This document shows positions 18,167-27,466 of a DNA stretch of 54,624 nucleotides, piece by piece. Positions within the stretch are counted from its first letter, which is position 1. Each line of letters starts with the position of its first letter. The notes under the pieces were generated by a model. The model did no database searches and had not been told where the DNA came from. It was given only the letters and a program-made list of their open reading frames with translations. Location: the NCBI GenBank assembly GCA_019187365.1, contig JABARE010000046.1, positions 1 to 54,624 of the forward strand, read 5' to 3'. The translations under genes were made by a program, and so were the position numbers. This DNA is from Saprospiraceae bacterium. Lineage in GTDB: Bacteria > Bacteroidota > Bacteroidia > Chitinophagales > Saprospiraceae.

Positions 18167-18740
18167 TGTAAAGCGTTATTTATACTCATACCATGTAGAA
18201 GTATTCAGCTTCCTGATATTGATATCCACAATAACTGGATGCCTTATGCACATTTTGAACTATAAGATAGAAGAAGCACTGAATAATAATTTTACCATTT
18301 GTATGATAGAATTTCCTGGGTCCAGTGAATTCTTTAAATATATTCTGATCGATATAAAAAACAAAGGTGCCTGTGACTATCTATACAAAAATCTATTAAT
18401 TGATTTTGCCTTTATGCCAGCAATCTACGGTCTGGTTTCACTTTGGCTATGGATGCAATCATTGAACCGCACTCAAGGATGGAAGCAACTTCTAAGGCTA
18501 TTTATAATGTTACAGTTAGCAGCCTGGGCTCTAGACATAACGGAGAATCTAATGATACTTAGTGCTTTAGCCGATCCGAACTCACCTCTAGCCACAACTG
18601 TAACCCTACTCAAATTTATTGTTCCTGCAAAATTTTCATTTGTGTTTGGTGGAATCATACTTGGGCTAATTGTTGCTGCAAGGAAACCAATCAACAACGC
18701 TAAACCCCTAATAGTTTTTATAACAAATCTTACAATATGA
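18150..18740 (+). CDS. Multi-pass membrane protein of unknown function
   Basis: ATG 18150 (MNTKTSVKRYLYSYHVEVF) overlaps the patatin stop by 17 bases and is preferred over the in-frame start at 18096, which lies deeper in the patatin gene. The protein has 196 residues with four predicted helices (about residues 15-33, 75-95, 105-125 and 145-170). The arrangement, with an external loop after helix 1 and a basic C-terminus, suggests an integral inner-membrane protein. I do not recognise the family. Coupling to the patatin gene suggests it acts with, or regulates, the phospholipase. Confidence 0.6.
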   Translation: MNTKTSVKRYLYSYHVEVFSFLILISTITGCLMHILNYKIEEALNNNFTICMIEFPGSSEFFKYILIDIKNKGACDYLYKNLLIDFAFMPAIYGLVSLWLWMQSLNRTQGWKQLLRLFIMLQLAAWALDITENLMILSALADPNSPLATTVTLLKFIVPAKFSFVFGGIILGLIVAARKPINNAKPLIVFITNLTI

Positions 18741-19087
18741 ATTTCATTCCCTACTACTACGAATCCATTGACAGAAACGCAATCTTAGTACGGCCTAAAA
18801 AGCCCTATTATGATTGGATGGCGCAAGTCTTTACAGACACGGAAGACATAACTGAAATGGAAGAGCACAATATTTATTTGATCCGGGAAATGGACAATAA
18901 CGAGGATGTCAAAAAATGGATAAAGAAAAACTTTGACCAGTTATTTGGAAACGAATTGAACGACTGGAATACCGACGAGTCGATGTGGCCTGCTCCCAGG
19001 ACATATAAAATGTTCTGCGAATGGTTTGACATTGAAATTCACTCGATGATACTTGACCTTGAGGAAACTCCGGTTACTAAGGAATGA
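18737..19087 (+). CDS. Conserved-looking acidic protein of unknown function
   Basis: ATG 18737 overlaps the previous stop as ATGA. A 116-residue soluble acidic protein rich in aromatic residues (YYYESIDRNAILVRPKKPYYDWM, WPAPRTYKMFCEWFDIEIHSM). The pattern resembles small proteins annotated only as hypothetical in Bacteroidota, and no function can be assigned. It is the last gene of the patatin operon and of the AT-rich insert. Confidence 0.6.
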   Translation: MNFIPYYYESIDRNAILVRPKKPYYDWMAQVFTDTEDITEMEEHNIYLIREMDNNEDVKKWIKKNFDQLFGNELNDWNTDESMWPAPRTYKMFCEWFDIEIHSMILDLEETPVTKE

Positions 19088-19268
19088 CAACTCGTTAAGA
19101 CCAGTATGCTGATACCAACTCGTTCAATCTGTCTGTCAATGAATAACAGAGCTGGTTTATGTCCGTTCGCAAGTAAAATTGCCTCTGCCGCAGCACCAAA
19201 CAGCTGCAATCATACGGAAAGACCGTCTATACCACGACTATAGAACACAACTAAAATATGCCAACACA

Positions 19269-19853
19269 ATGACAATTCAATCCAGTTTCCGCAACAAGGT
19301 AGCATCCCTTCAATGCCTCGCAGCAGTCGTTCTGTTGTTCGGCATGACCGGATGCATTCCTTCCTTAAACCCGCTTTACACTGAAAAGGATTTGGTTTTC
19401 CTTCCTGAATTGCTCGGAACATGGACAGATCCCAAATCAAACGAGATCTGGACGTTCGACAAGAAAAGCAAAACAGAATATGTACTCACGCATGCAGATA
19501 GCAACTACCGCGCGAACTTCAGGGCTCACCTGGTAAAAATCGGCGAAACGATCTTCCTCGATCTTTTCCCCGTAAAACAGGATGCCGGCGACTATTTGTA
19601 CCAAATGCACGTCTTTCCCGTTCATACCTTTTCAAAACTGACCACAAGCAAAGACCAAGTCACCATCGCCATGCTGGACCTTGCCTGGCTGGAAGAAGGC
19701 CTCGATTCAAATGAACTCGCAATCGAACATGCCAAAGCCAATGGAACAACCCTGTTGACCGCATCGACGGAGGAGCTTCAGGCATTTATGTTGAAATATG
19801 CCAATGACGCAGCCGCCTTTTCCGATCCTTTGGTCCTTCAGAAATCACAATAG
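19269..19853 (+). CDS. Lipoprotein of unknown function
   Basis: ATG 19269 starts a lipoprotein signal peptide (VASLQCLAAVVLLFGMTGC, lipobox MTGC) and is preferred over the upstream in-frame start at 19179. The mature part (about 165 residues) begins IPSLNPLYTEKDLVFLPELLGTW. This phrase is common in Bacteroidota lipoproteins that judge a stress or transport state, but I cannot name the family. The fold looks all-beta (WTDPKSNEIWTF, IFLDLFPV, HVFPVHTFSKL). The following gene's start lies 62 bases downstream on the same strand. Confidence 0.6.
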   Translation: MTIQSSFRNKVASLQCLAAVVLLFGMTGCIPSLNPLYTEKDLVFLPELLGTWTDPKSNEIWTFDKKSKTEYVLTHADSNYRANFRAHLVKIGETIFLDLFPVKQDAGDYLYQMHVFPVHTFSKLTTSKDQVTIAMLDLAWLEEGLDSNELAIEHAKANGTTLLTASTEELQAFMLKYANDAAAFSDPLVLQKSQ

Positions 19854-19914
19854 CGGCCTTCTGCCCAAAACAGAACATTTCACGACCGCAAACCGCCCAG
19901 ACATAAACCGTTCC

Positions 19915-20571
19915 ATGACCAGATCCATCCTTTCCCTCCTCCTGGCCACAATTGCCACATACCCAGTCCGCAGCCAGGTGCAGATTCCCGTTAAAAACCT
20001 GGATATGACCATAGCCCCAAAAGGGATTGCCTTCGAAGGCAAGGTCAAAACGGCTGTCCGCTGGTCGGACCCATCAGGCGAACACGTTGTCATTCTTTCT
20101 GAAACGGGACCATACCGCAGTCAAAAATTCAAACATGAAAGCGACGGTGAAGACGCTGAATTGTTTGCCCATCACTTTATCGTCCAAAGCGACACCGCTG
20201 TCAGGATGTGGAAGGTCTACGATTACGTTTCCGATTGTCCCTTAGACCTTGAAGCCAGCTTCATAAAAAATGCATTTCGCGTAACGGACCTCGACGGAAA
20301 CGGAGTCGCCGAAATATGGCTTATGTACAAACTGGCCTGCCGCGGAGACGTCAGCCCGAGTGACATGAAAATCATCATGTATCAGGATAAACAAAAATTC
20401 GCCTTGAGAGGACAAAATAAGGTCAAAAGCGGAACAGACGAGTCAGGTGCTGAGCAGTACACCGGGGGCGAGTGCACATTTGACCCATCCTTTGCGAAAG
20501 GGCCAAAAGAGTTTAAAGAATTTGCCCAAAGCTTATGGGACGCCAATTTGATGGAAAAATGGGATGAATAG
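19915..20571 (+). CDS. Secreted protein with calcium-loop-like motif, unknown
   Basis: ATG 19915 begins a signal peptide (MTRSILSLLLATIATYPVRSQ). The frame is open further 5', but that part overlaps the preceding lipoprotein gene. The mature protein of ~198 residues has an EF-hand/FG-GAP-like phrase, VTDLDGNGVAEIWLMYKLAC, followed by RGDVSPSDMKIIMY. This pattern occurs in a small Bacteroidota family with a loose annotation as surface-polysaccharide-related, and I consider that label weak. It is likely periplasmic or surface exposed. Confidence 0.55.
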   Translation: MTRSILSLLLATIATYPVRSQVQIPVKNLDMTIAPKGIAFEGKVKTAVRWSDPSGEHVVILSETGPYRSQKFKHESDGEDAELFAHHFIVQSDTAVRMWKVYDYVSDCPLDLEASFIKNAFRVTDLDGNGVAEIWLMYKLACRGDVSPSDMKIIMYQDKQKFALRGQNKVKSGTDESGAEQYTGGECTFDPSFAKGPKEFKEFAQSLWDANLMEKWDE

Positions 20572-20688
20572 GTCTGGTCCCGGCATTGGATAAGCCAAGC
20601 CTGCGTTTTGAAACGGGATAATCCAATGAAGAAGTATCACCAGACGCCCTGCAAATAAATAATGAACACACCCCATCTTCCGATGCGC

Positions 20689-20696
20689 TAACTTTG
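20689..20696 (+). promoter_or_regulatory. -7 box upstream of the GH30-like gene
   Basis: TAACTTTG at 20689-20696 matches TAnnTTTG exactly and lies 37 bases before the chosen ATG. No good TTG was found at the -33 distance. Confidence 0.4.
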
Positions 20697-20732
20697 TCAA
20701 GACCGGCTGATCTGATTAAGATCCATGTTAAA

Positions 20733-22349
20733 ATGAAAGCGATCCTTACCGTTATCCTGATTTCCTTGGGGGGCATCCATACCTCCAATGCACAAGTGGA
20801 CATAAAAATAGATACCAACATTTCCCATCAAACCTTTTCCGGCTGGGAAGCGGCGTCCTTCATCACTTCCCACTGCGATCCCCAGTACGAGCTTTTGAGA
20901 GATACCATCCTACCCTATTTGATCGATTCAATCGGGATTACCCGACTCCGGCTTGAAGTCAGAAGTGGTGCAGAAAATTCTACGGATCATTATCAAAAAT
21001 GGATCGATGCCAACTGCCCCTCCGGCACCGATACGAATTACCTCAACTGGAGAGAAAACCGGTACGCGAACGTAAACGACAACGCTGACACCACCATCCA
21101 CTTCAACGGATTTCACTTCACAGAACTGGATCATCAAATGGAGCGAGTGATCCTTCCCTTCAAAAATCTGCTGGAGGCGAGGGGTATATCCCCATACATC
21201 AACTTGTGTTACGTTGCGTTCACAGGTCAAATAAAAAATGGAATCTATATTCACCACTTGCCTGAGGAGTATGCAGAATTTGTGTTAGCAGTACACCTTC
21301 ACCTCAAAAGCAAATACAATTTTTCACCAGACGCGTGGGAAGTTTTGCTCGAACCGGATAATGTCGCGCAATGGAACGGGAACTTATTGGGCCGCGCAAT
21401 TGTTGCTACATCAGACAGGCTGCTTCAATATGGCTTTAAACCCCGGTTTATCGCTCCTTCCAACACCAACATGACCAATGCCGTCAACTATTTTGATGAA
21501 ATGATCCGGGTGCCGGGGGTTGCAGAGCATTTGGAAGAAATATGCTATCACCGCTACAGTGGTGTAAGTCAAAAAAGTCTGCAAGAACTGGCATCGAGGG
21601 GTATTCAATACGGCCTTAAAAATTCCATGCTTGAATGGTGGTTTGACAATGCCAAATACCCCATACTCCACGAAGACATAAGCATCGGGAATGCATCGTC
21701 CTTCCAGCAGGCAACCATCTCGGGATTTTTTGACATCAACAAAAGCGATCCACAGCGACCGATCATCCGCATAAAGGACATTTCCCAATACAACCGCATC
21801 TACTACACGCTGATAAGACCCGGAGCCGTGCGCAAGGGGTCCAGTACTTCAAATCAAATTGTGTCGCCGGTTGTCGTAAGAAACCCCGACGGCAGAATCA
21901 ACCTCATCGTCAAGGTTGAACGCGACACGCTGATCAGCATAAAAGATCTTCCGGAAGGAAGATATTCCATTTTAGTTACCAACAACAAACTCGCCTACCA
22001 GAATACCGGAACCATTGAATCGGTGAACGGCACCATTTCAAATTTCCCGGTTACAAAAGGCCTGGTAGCATTCAGGCAGGAGGAAGCCGTCCGTTCTACC
22101 GATGCCCATAGGATCCTACTGAAAATTTTCCCTAACCCTGCTTCAGATTACATCGACATCAGCCGCTTTATAGAAAATCGTGGGTCTTCTGCGCCGTCAA
22201 CGATCAGGATTTGCGACGCCCTTGGCCATTGTGCAATTGATTTCCTTCCCTCCGCGCAATCGGATAGAATGGACGTATCCGGTCTTCCGCCGGGCATGTA
22301 TTTCATTCACTATGGAACGTACGCCGGTACATTTTGCATAGTGAGATGA
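20733..22349 (+). CDS. Secreted GH30-like glycoside hydrolase with T9SS tail
   Basis: ATG 20733 starts the signal peptide (MKAILTVILISLGGIHTSNA). An upstream in-frame start at 20694 would lie inside the promoter's -7 box. The mature protein begins with HQTFSGWEAASFI, a variant of the GH30 QxIxGFGGS opening, and continues as a clan GH-A (beta/alpha)8 barrel. Candidate acid/base Glu207 is in WEVLLEPDN and candidate nucleophile Glu301 in SMLEWWF. A C-terminal beta-sandwich precedes a T9SS sorting tail (LKIFPNPASDYIDIS..., LPPGMYFIHY). The substrate would be a beta-linked glycan (glucan or xylan), but specificity cannot be read. It appears to stand alone rather than in a polysaccharide-utilisation locus. 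Confidence 0.6.
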   Translation: MKAILTVILISLGGIHTSNAQVDIKIDTNISHQTFSGWEAASFITSHCDPQYELLRDTILPYLIDSIGITRLRLEVRSGAENSTDHYQKWIDANCPSGTDTNYLNWRENRYANVNDNADTTIHFNGFHFTELDHQMERVILPFKNLLEARGISPYINLCYVAFTGQIKNGIYIHHLPEEYAEFVLAVHLHLKSKYNFSPDAWEVLLEPDNVAQWNGNLLGRAIVATSDRLLQYGFKPRFIAPSNTNMTNAVNYFDEMIRVPGVAEHLEEICYHRYSGVSQKSLQELASRGIQYGLKNSMLEWWFDNAKYPILHEDISIGNASSFQQATISGFFDINKSDPQRPIIRIKDISQYNRIYYTLIRPGAVRKGSSTSNQIVSPVVVRNPDGRINLIVKVERDTLISIKDLPEGRYSILVTNNKLAYQNTGTIESVNGTISNFPVTKGLVAFRQEEAVRSTDAHRILLKIFPNPASDYIDISRFIENRGSSAPSTIRICDALGHCAIDFLPSAQSDRMDVSGLPPGMYFIHYGTYAGTFCIVR

Positions 22350-22545
22350 TTGACCTTACGATTGGAAAGGGCAACTCAACCATTGAATTTCGTTCATACT
22401 CAATGATGCGACGGAAAGAGCTTGTGAAGACCACACCATTAAAGTGGTTGATTGATTACATCAGACTTGAGTTCTCATTTCGCCATTCAATGAAAATTAT
22501 TTATTTCATATCGTTATTCGAGGTGCACTAAAATCCAACAGCTCT

Positions 22546-23130
22546 ATGACATTTATTCTGATCTATTTAGCCATTGGTTTCGTTTCAATATTTGTAGGGC
22601 CCATGTCAAAGGACACCAGAGAGTTCATTCTCACTATGAAAGAAGCAGGCCACGAAACGGATCATCCCGAAAGATATGGCCCGCCATTAGCCAAATGGAA
22701 AATATTCTTAGGGATTTTCTTATTCATCACTGTAGCTATAATATTTTATCCCGTTTTTTACATTGAACAAATAATTGACTATTTGAGAAAGACAATTAAG
22801 TCTCCTAATCATAATGCGATCCAGCGCACACCTCGCAATGACAAATTTCTATATTTCGACTATATTGCAGGTATTGGTGATTTTTTTTGCAGAAATTGTA
22901 CGTATAGTCGAGGTTTAACGAGTGCAATTCATGGTTTTATGGGTAAAAACAATTACCTCGTTGCATTTCAGTGTCAGGAATGCGGAAATTTTACAACGAT
23001 TTCAAATGATCTGGACAACGAGAATGGAAGGTTGTGCACCTGCGGAGGACAACTCTCCAGAGATAAGCCCATATTTTGTCCACAGTGTAAGTCTAAAGAT
23101 GTTGAATTTTCTATGAACATCATAACTTGA
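22546..23130 (+). CDS. Membrane protein with C-terminal zinc ribbon, unknown
   Basis: A 194-residue protein with two transmembrane segments (about 1-19 and 56-80). A cytoplasmic or luminal C-terminal half carries CxxC pairs typical of zinc ribbons (FFCRNCTYS, FQCQECGNF, LCTCGG, FCPQCKS), enough for two zinc sites. I do not recognise a named family. It is flanked by short intergenic stretches (196 and 94 bases), with a GTTATTCGAGGTGCACTAAA motif just upstream that resembles the borders of the repeat block at 10284-10812. Confidence 0.55.
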   Translation: MTFILIYLAIGFVSIFVGPMSKDTREFILTMKEAGHETDHPERYGPPLAKWKIFLGIFLFITVAIIFYPVFYIEQIIDYLRKTIKSPNHNAIQRTPRNDKFLYFDYIAGIGDFFCRNCTYSRGLTSAIHGFMGKNNYLVAFQCQECGNFTTISNDLDNENGRLCTCGGQLSRDKPIFCPQCKSKDVEFSMNIIT

Positions 23131-23224
23131 TGGCATCAAAAAATGAGCTCCATTATGGATTCGGGCAATGGGCGAATGAAACTGCACAAGCTTTGATGAT
23201 AAACTGTATTTAAATACGCAAACT

Positions 23225-23626
23225 ATGATGATTTTAAAACTCTCCCTCCTTGCCCTCCCTGTCTTCTTCGCCATCGACATGTTATGGCTCGGGGTGGTTG
23301 CGAAAAACTTTTATGCGGCACAAATTGGTCCGCTGATGAAGGCGGACGTGAACTGGTTGGCGGCCATTGTTTTCTACCTCATTTTCATTGCCGGGCTCGT
23401 GGTTTTTGTCATCGCTCCTGCTGTGGAAAAAGCGTCGTGGACCCATGCCTTGCGATATGGGGCGCTGTTTGGATTCGTTTGCTACGCCACCTATGACCTC
23501 ACCAATCTGGCAGTAGCCAGGGATTGGCCACTTTTGGTGACGATTGTTGATTTGGTCTGGGGGGCCGTACTCGCCGCCTCGGTCTCTACCATCACCTGCC
23601 TCATCGCACTGAAGCTGGGACTATGA
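23225..23626 (+). CDS. DUF2177 family membrane protein
   Basis: A 133-residue protein with four transmembrane helices and the DUF2177 signature (PVFFAIDMLWLGVVAKNFY at the N-terminus and YGALFGFVCYATYDLTNLA in the third helix). Function is not established. In many bacteria the gene is adjacent to DUF1295 and lipid-modification genes, as here. The stop overlaps the next start as ATGA. Confidence 0.8.
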   Translation: MMILKLSLLALPVFFAIDMLWLGVVAKNFYAAQIGPLMKADVNWLAAIVFYLIFIAGLVVFVIAPAVEKASWTHALRYGALFGFVCYATYDLTNLAVARDWPLLVTIVDLVWGAVLAASVSTITCLIALKLGL

Positions 23627-24396
23627 ATTATTTTGGGACGCTGGCATTGATTGTATTCGGGTACATGAACCTTTGGTACGTGGTGTCCCTGATCCAAAAG
23701 CGAAACGACGTAGCCGATGTCGCCTGGGGGCCAGGCTTTGCCTTGCTGGCGTGGACAGCCTGCCTTGTATCACCAGAGACCGGAGATCGAGGACTGCTCG
23801 TAGCGATCCTGGTGAGCATCTGGGGATTTCGACTTGCCTGGCACATTCACTCGAGAAACCGCGACAAACCAGAAGATTACCGCTATCGCGCCTGGCGCCA
23901 GAATTGGGGCAAGTGGTTTTTCGTCCGCTCCTATTTTCAAGTGTTCATATTACAAGGATTTCTGTTGCTGATCATTTCAACACCGATTATGATCGTGAAC
24001 AGATATGCAGGTCCGGATACGGGCTTCTGGGACGTGCTGGGTGTGGCTGTTTGGTTCGTGGGGTTCTATTTCGAAGTGGTTGGCGATGCCCAGTTGCTGC
24101 GCTTTGTAAAAGATCCTGCGAATAGGGGAAAACTTATGACAAGTGGGCTTTGGGCCTACACACGTCACCCGAATTATTTTGGAGAAGTGACGCTGTGGTG
24201 GGGCTTGTGGCTGATCACCGTTCCGGTGCCCCTCGGATGGCTTGGCGTGATCGGGCCCGTCGTCATAAGCCTTCTAATTTTATACGTGTCTGGCATTCCG
24301 ATGCTGGAGAAAAAAATGGCGGAAAAACCTGAATTTGAACATTACAAGCGCACCGTCAGTGCATTTTTTCCGATGCCGGTCCGGAAGAAAATTTGA
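23623..24396 (+). CDS. DUF1295 family (steroid-5-alpha-reductase/ICMT-like) membrane enzyme
   Basis: A 257-residue polytopic protein of the DUF1295 group, related to the C-terminal domain of 3-oxo-5-alpha-steroid 4-dehydrogenases and to isoprenylcysteine methyltransferases. The conserved segments GLWAYTRHPNYFGEVTLWWG and the C-terminal PMLEKKMAEKPEFEHYKRTVSAFFP are present. The motif binds NADPH or SAM in related enzymes, and the reaction here is unknown. The ATGA overlap with the DUF2177 gene indicates a two-gene operon, probably acting on membrane lipids. Confidence 0.8.
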   Translation: MNYFGTLALIVFGYMNLWYVVSLIQKRNDVADVAWGPGFALLAWTACLVSPETGDRGLLVAILVSIWGFRLAWHIHSRNRDKPEDYRYRAWRQNWGKWFFVRSYFQVFILQGFLLLIISTPIMIVNRYAGPDTGFWDVLGVAVWFVGFYFEVVGDAQLLRFVKDPANRGKLMTSGLWAYTRHPNYFGEVTLWWGLWLITVPVPLGWLGVIGPVVISLLILYVSGIPMLEKKMAEKPEFEHYKRTVSAFFPMPVRKKI

Positions 24397-24698
24397 GGGA
24401 TCTGAAAACCCTGCATGCAATTACCTGCACGACAGAATCGGGTTCCGCACCAATCGCCACTGCCATCCTGCAACGATTCTGCTCTGCTAATTTAAATCTG
24501 TCTGCTGCTGGTCGATAAACTCTGCTGACAGCTTGGTATCCCCTACCCTGCAATGACAGAACCTATGCAACCGTCCTGCCGGCAAGCCAAACGGGATCCA
24601 CACGCTTTCACTGCTTCCATCGAATTCGAAACAGGGTATTTGGATTGCTGTGCTGAACAATCAACAGAATGAATAGGCTTGTCTGCTTTAGAAAAAAT
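24397..24698. other. Intergenic stretch, nothing recognised
   Basis: About 300 bases between two convergent genes. I see no gene, tRNA or strong terminator hairpin. Confidence 0.45.
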
Positions 24699-25034
24699 TC
24701 AGCACTGAATGGCAGCCACGGATGCCCTCGCTGCATTTAAAGAAGCTTCCCAATCAGCCCTGAACTGACCGGTGAGTTCCGGACAATCGCCGTATGGCTC
24801 CAGTGCGTTGACATAAGCCTGCGCTGCATTTTTGTATGCGATGCAATTGGCCTGCGTTGGATTTGTGCTGTAAGCCTGAGCCGCTGCGGTCAGTGCATTG
24901 ATCTCAGCCTGCAACTCGGTAGTATAGGCTGTAGAGCAGGGGTTGTTTGAATTGTTATCGTCATCATCCCCACAGGAAAAAGCGATCATCATCGATGAAA
25001 CGGCCAATAAAGCAGAAAATAATTTTGTTTTCAT
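24699..25034 (-). CDS. Small lipoprotein rich in alanine, unknown
   Basis: ATG 25034 begins a lipoprotein signal peptide (MKTKLFSALLAVSSMMIAFSC, then GDDDDNN). The Asp run after the lipidated Cys is the usual lipoprotein export signal for the outer-membrane surface in Bacteroidota. In-frame starts further upstream are less likely because they would bury the signal peptide. The mature ~90 residues are helical, alanine-rich and contain several Cys (NPCSTAY, ANCIAY, GDCPEL, IQC) that may form disulfides. No family recognised. Upstream on the minus strand TATCTTTA (near 25075) resembles a -7 box. Confidence 0.65.
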   Translation of the reverse strand: MKTKLFSALLAVSSMMIAFSCGDDDDNNSNNPCSTAYTTELQAEINALTAAAQAYSTNPTQANCIAYKNAAQAYVNALEPYGDCPELTGQFRADWEASLNAARASVAAIQC

Positions 25035-25233
25035 ATTGCTGAATTTATGTTTTCCATTGCAACATAAAGATAACAATTTATTATGAACAAATGCTGATAA
25101 TTGCCTGCCATAAAAGAATTCCTGAAACATGTTGTTCTCCTTTCTCATTCGGCTTAACAAGCCATTAGGAAGTTATATACAAATTAGGTCAACAGGAGCG
25201 GATACTGCGGCTGCGCGATCGCAGAATTCGTAG

Positions 25234-25241
25234 TATCTTTG
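25234..25241 (+). promoter_or_regulatory. -7 box of typA
   Basis: TATCTTTG matches TAnnTTTG exactly, 29 bases before the typA ATG. No clear TTG at -33. Confidence 0.45.
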
Positions 25242-25270
25242 CGACTTTCTCACGAAACACAGTCCGCTTC

Positions 25271-27088
25271 ATGACCCTTTTGCGCAACATCGCCATCATC
25301 GCTCACGTAGACCACGGCAAGACAACGCTCGTCGACAAAATTCTCCACCAAACGAGGCAGTTTGACGCGCACCAGCAGATGGGCGAGCTGATCCTCGACA
25401 ACAACGAGCTGGAGCGGGAGCGCGGCATTACCATTCTTGCCAAGAACGTTGCCGTGCGTTATAAGGGCGTTAAGATCAACATCATCGACACTCCCGGTCA
25501 CGCCGACTTCGGTGGAGAGGTCGAGCGCGTGTTAAACATGGCAGACGGGGTTTTACTGCTGGTCGATGCGTTTGAGGGGCCTATGCCCCAGACTCGATTT
25601 GTTTTACAAAAAGCATTGTCCATGGGCAAAAAGCCCATTGTCGTCATCAACAAAGTGGACAAGCCCAACTGCAGGCCCGAGGAGGTACACGACGCCGTTT
25701 TTGAACTCTTTTTTAACCTGGATGCTACCGAAGAGCAACTCAATTTTCCGACGGTGTACGGATCTTCGAAGCAGGGTTGGATGGGGCCTCGCTGGGATGT
25801 TGCCACGACCGACATCAGTTACCTGCTCGACACCATACTCGAGCACATTCCGCCGCCTACCGTTGCTGAAGGATCGTTGCAGATGATGATCTCCAGTCTC
25901 GATTATTCGAATTATACGGGCCGCATCGCGGTAGGCCGGGTTTTGCGCCACGGCATCCGCGTCAACCAGCCTGTGTCGCTGGTGCGTCGCGACGGAGCCA
26001 TTGTAAAGACGCGTGTCAAAGAACTTTTCACTTTTGAAGGTCTGGGTAAAGTGCGCACCGAGCAGGTCGATGCAGGAGATATATGCGCCGTTTTCGGACT
26101 CGACCAGTTCGATATCGGCGACACCATTGCGGATTTCGAACAGCCGGAAGGGCTGGCGCCCATTCAGGTCGACGAGCCTACCATCTCGATGCTGTTTACG
26201 ATCAACAATTCGCCATTTTTTGGCAAAGAAGGCAAATACGTTACCTCACGTCACCTGCGCGAGCGTCTGGAGCGCGAACTGGAGAAAAACCTCGCCATGC
26301 GCCTCGAAGATACCGATTCACCGGATGTCATGCTCGTTTACGGTCGCGGCATTCTCCACCTTTCGATCCTAATCGAAACGATGCGCCGTGAGGGGTACGA
26401 ATTGCAGGTAGGGCAACCGCGCGTCCTGGTCAAGACCATCGACGGCGTGCAATGCGAGCCCATCGAACTGCTCACCATCGACGTACCGGATGCTTTTTCG
26501 GGCAAGGTGATCGAACAGGTGAGCATGCGCAAGGGGGAACTCAAGGTCATGGAAACCCGCGGCGACCTCATCCACATTGAGTGCACCATCCCTTCGCGCG
26601 GCCTGATCGGCTTGCGCAACATCCTGCTCACCGCATCGGCAGGTGAGGCCATCATTGCCCACCGCTTTCTGGAGTACCAGCCCTGGAAGGGCACCCTCCC
26701 CTCCCGCCAGAACGGCGTACTGGTGAGCAAACTCACGGGATCGACCACGGCGTATTCCATTGCATACCTGCAGGACCGTGGCCGCTTTTTCGTCGACCCG
26801 GGAGAGGCCATTTACACCGGGCAAATTCTCGGAGAGCACATCCGTCCCGGAGACCTCGTCGTCAACGTGGTCGAAGGCAAAAAGCTCACCAACATGCGTG
26901 CTTCCGGCTCCGACGGCACGACGCAGATCGTTCCCAAAATAGCCTTCAGCCTCGAGGAAGCCCTCGAATACATACAGGAAGATGAATACGTAGAAGTCAC
27001 GCCCAAGTCCATTCGTCTGCGCAAGATCCTCCTCGATGAAAACGACCGCAAGAAGGCCCAGCGCAAATTGGAGTCTGCAGAGGCATAA
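25271..27088 (+). CDS. typA: Translational GTPase TypA/BipA
   Basis: A 605-residue protein of normal length for TypA. It has the G1 loop AHVDHGKTTL, the G2/G3 region (ERERGITILAKN, DTPGHADFGGEVERV), G4 NKVDK, and the downstream beta-barrel, EF-G-like III and V domains and the BipA-specific C-terminal domain (SDGTTQIVPKIAFSLEEALEYIQEDEYVEVTPKSIRLRK). TypA binds the ribosome in an EF-G-like manner and aids 50S assembly at low temperature and stress adaptation. The start is set by conserved MTLLRNIAIIAHVDHGK. It is monocistronic. Codon use is chromosomal and there are no odd residues. Confidence 0.97.
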   Translation: MTLLRNIAIIAHVDHGKTTLVDKILHQTRQFDAHQQMGELILDNNELERERGITILAKNVAVRYKGVKINIIDTPGHADFGGEVERVLNMADGVLLLVDAFEGPMPQTRFVLQKALSMGKKPIVVINKVDKPNCRPEEVHDAVFELFFNLDATEEQLNFPTVYGSSKQGWMGPRWDVATTDISYLLDTILEHIPPPTVAEGSLQMMISSLDYSNYTGRIAVGRVLRHGIRVNQPVSLVRRDGAIVKTRVKELFTFEGLGKVRTEQVDAGDICAVFGLDQFDIGDTIADFEQPEGLAPIQVDEPTISMLFTINNSPFFGKEGKYVTSRHLRERLERELEKNLAMRLEDTDSPDVMLVYGRGILHLSILIETMRREGYELQVGQPRVLVKTIDGVQCEPIELLTIDVPDAFSGKVIEQVSMRKGELKVMETRGDLIHIECTIPSRGLIGLRNILLTASAGEAIIAHRFLEYQPWKGTLPSRQNGVLVSKLTGSTTAYSIAYLQDRGRFFVDPGEAIYTGQILGEHIRPGDLVVNVVEGKKLTNMRASGSDGTTQIVPKIAFSLEEALEYIQEDEYVEVTPKSIRLRKILLDENDRKKAQRKLESAEA

Positions 27089-27398
27089 TGAGTCTGCTCA
27101 CTTTGCTATCGTCCTAAGAATTCGATCAAGAGCACAGGAAGGCTCGTCCTGCTGAGCCAACTTATTCAAACAAACCATATTCTTACCGGAGTATTTTAAA
27201 ACAGCATGTTGAAATCCTAGTGGATTTGGATTGGCACTGAAAGCACGCAAGCGCCCGGCATACGGGTGAGCTTTCTTAGATTACTTTCAACGGCTTTAAA
27301 GGACAGCAACAAACAGCGCCTTACTTCAGGGTGAATCGTTTAGGGCGCCGCTTCTTCTTTTGCCCATTCGAAGCCCGTCCGGATTAAGCGGCGCAAAA

Positions 27399-27432
27399 CA
27401 AAAAAGCCGCACCGGAGGAGGCGCGGCTTTTC
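27399..27432 (-). terminator. Rho-independent terminator
   Basis: Read on the minus strand, AAAAGCCGCGCC, a TCCTCC loop and GGTGCGGCTTTTTTG form a GC-rich hairpin with a T-run. It lies 35 bases after the stop of the minus-strand lipoprotein gene. It is nearly symmetric and could also stop typA transcription. The remaining 27089-27398 contains no recognised gene. Confidence 0.8.
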
Positions 27433-27466
27433 ATGGCAGGTCAAGTGCCAGACAATCCATTTCTAC

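Noticed and set aside
22334..22531. 65-residue frame after the GH30-like gene
   Set aside because: It overlaps the end of the preceding gene and has no pattern or ribosome-binding context. Treated as intergenic.
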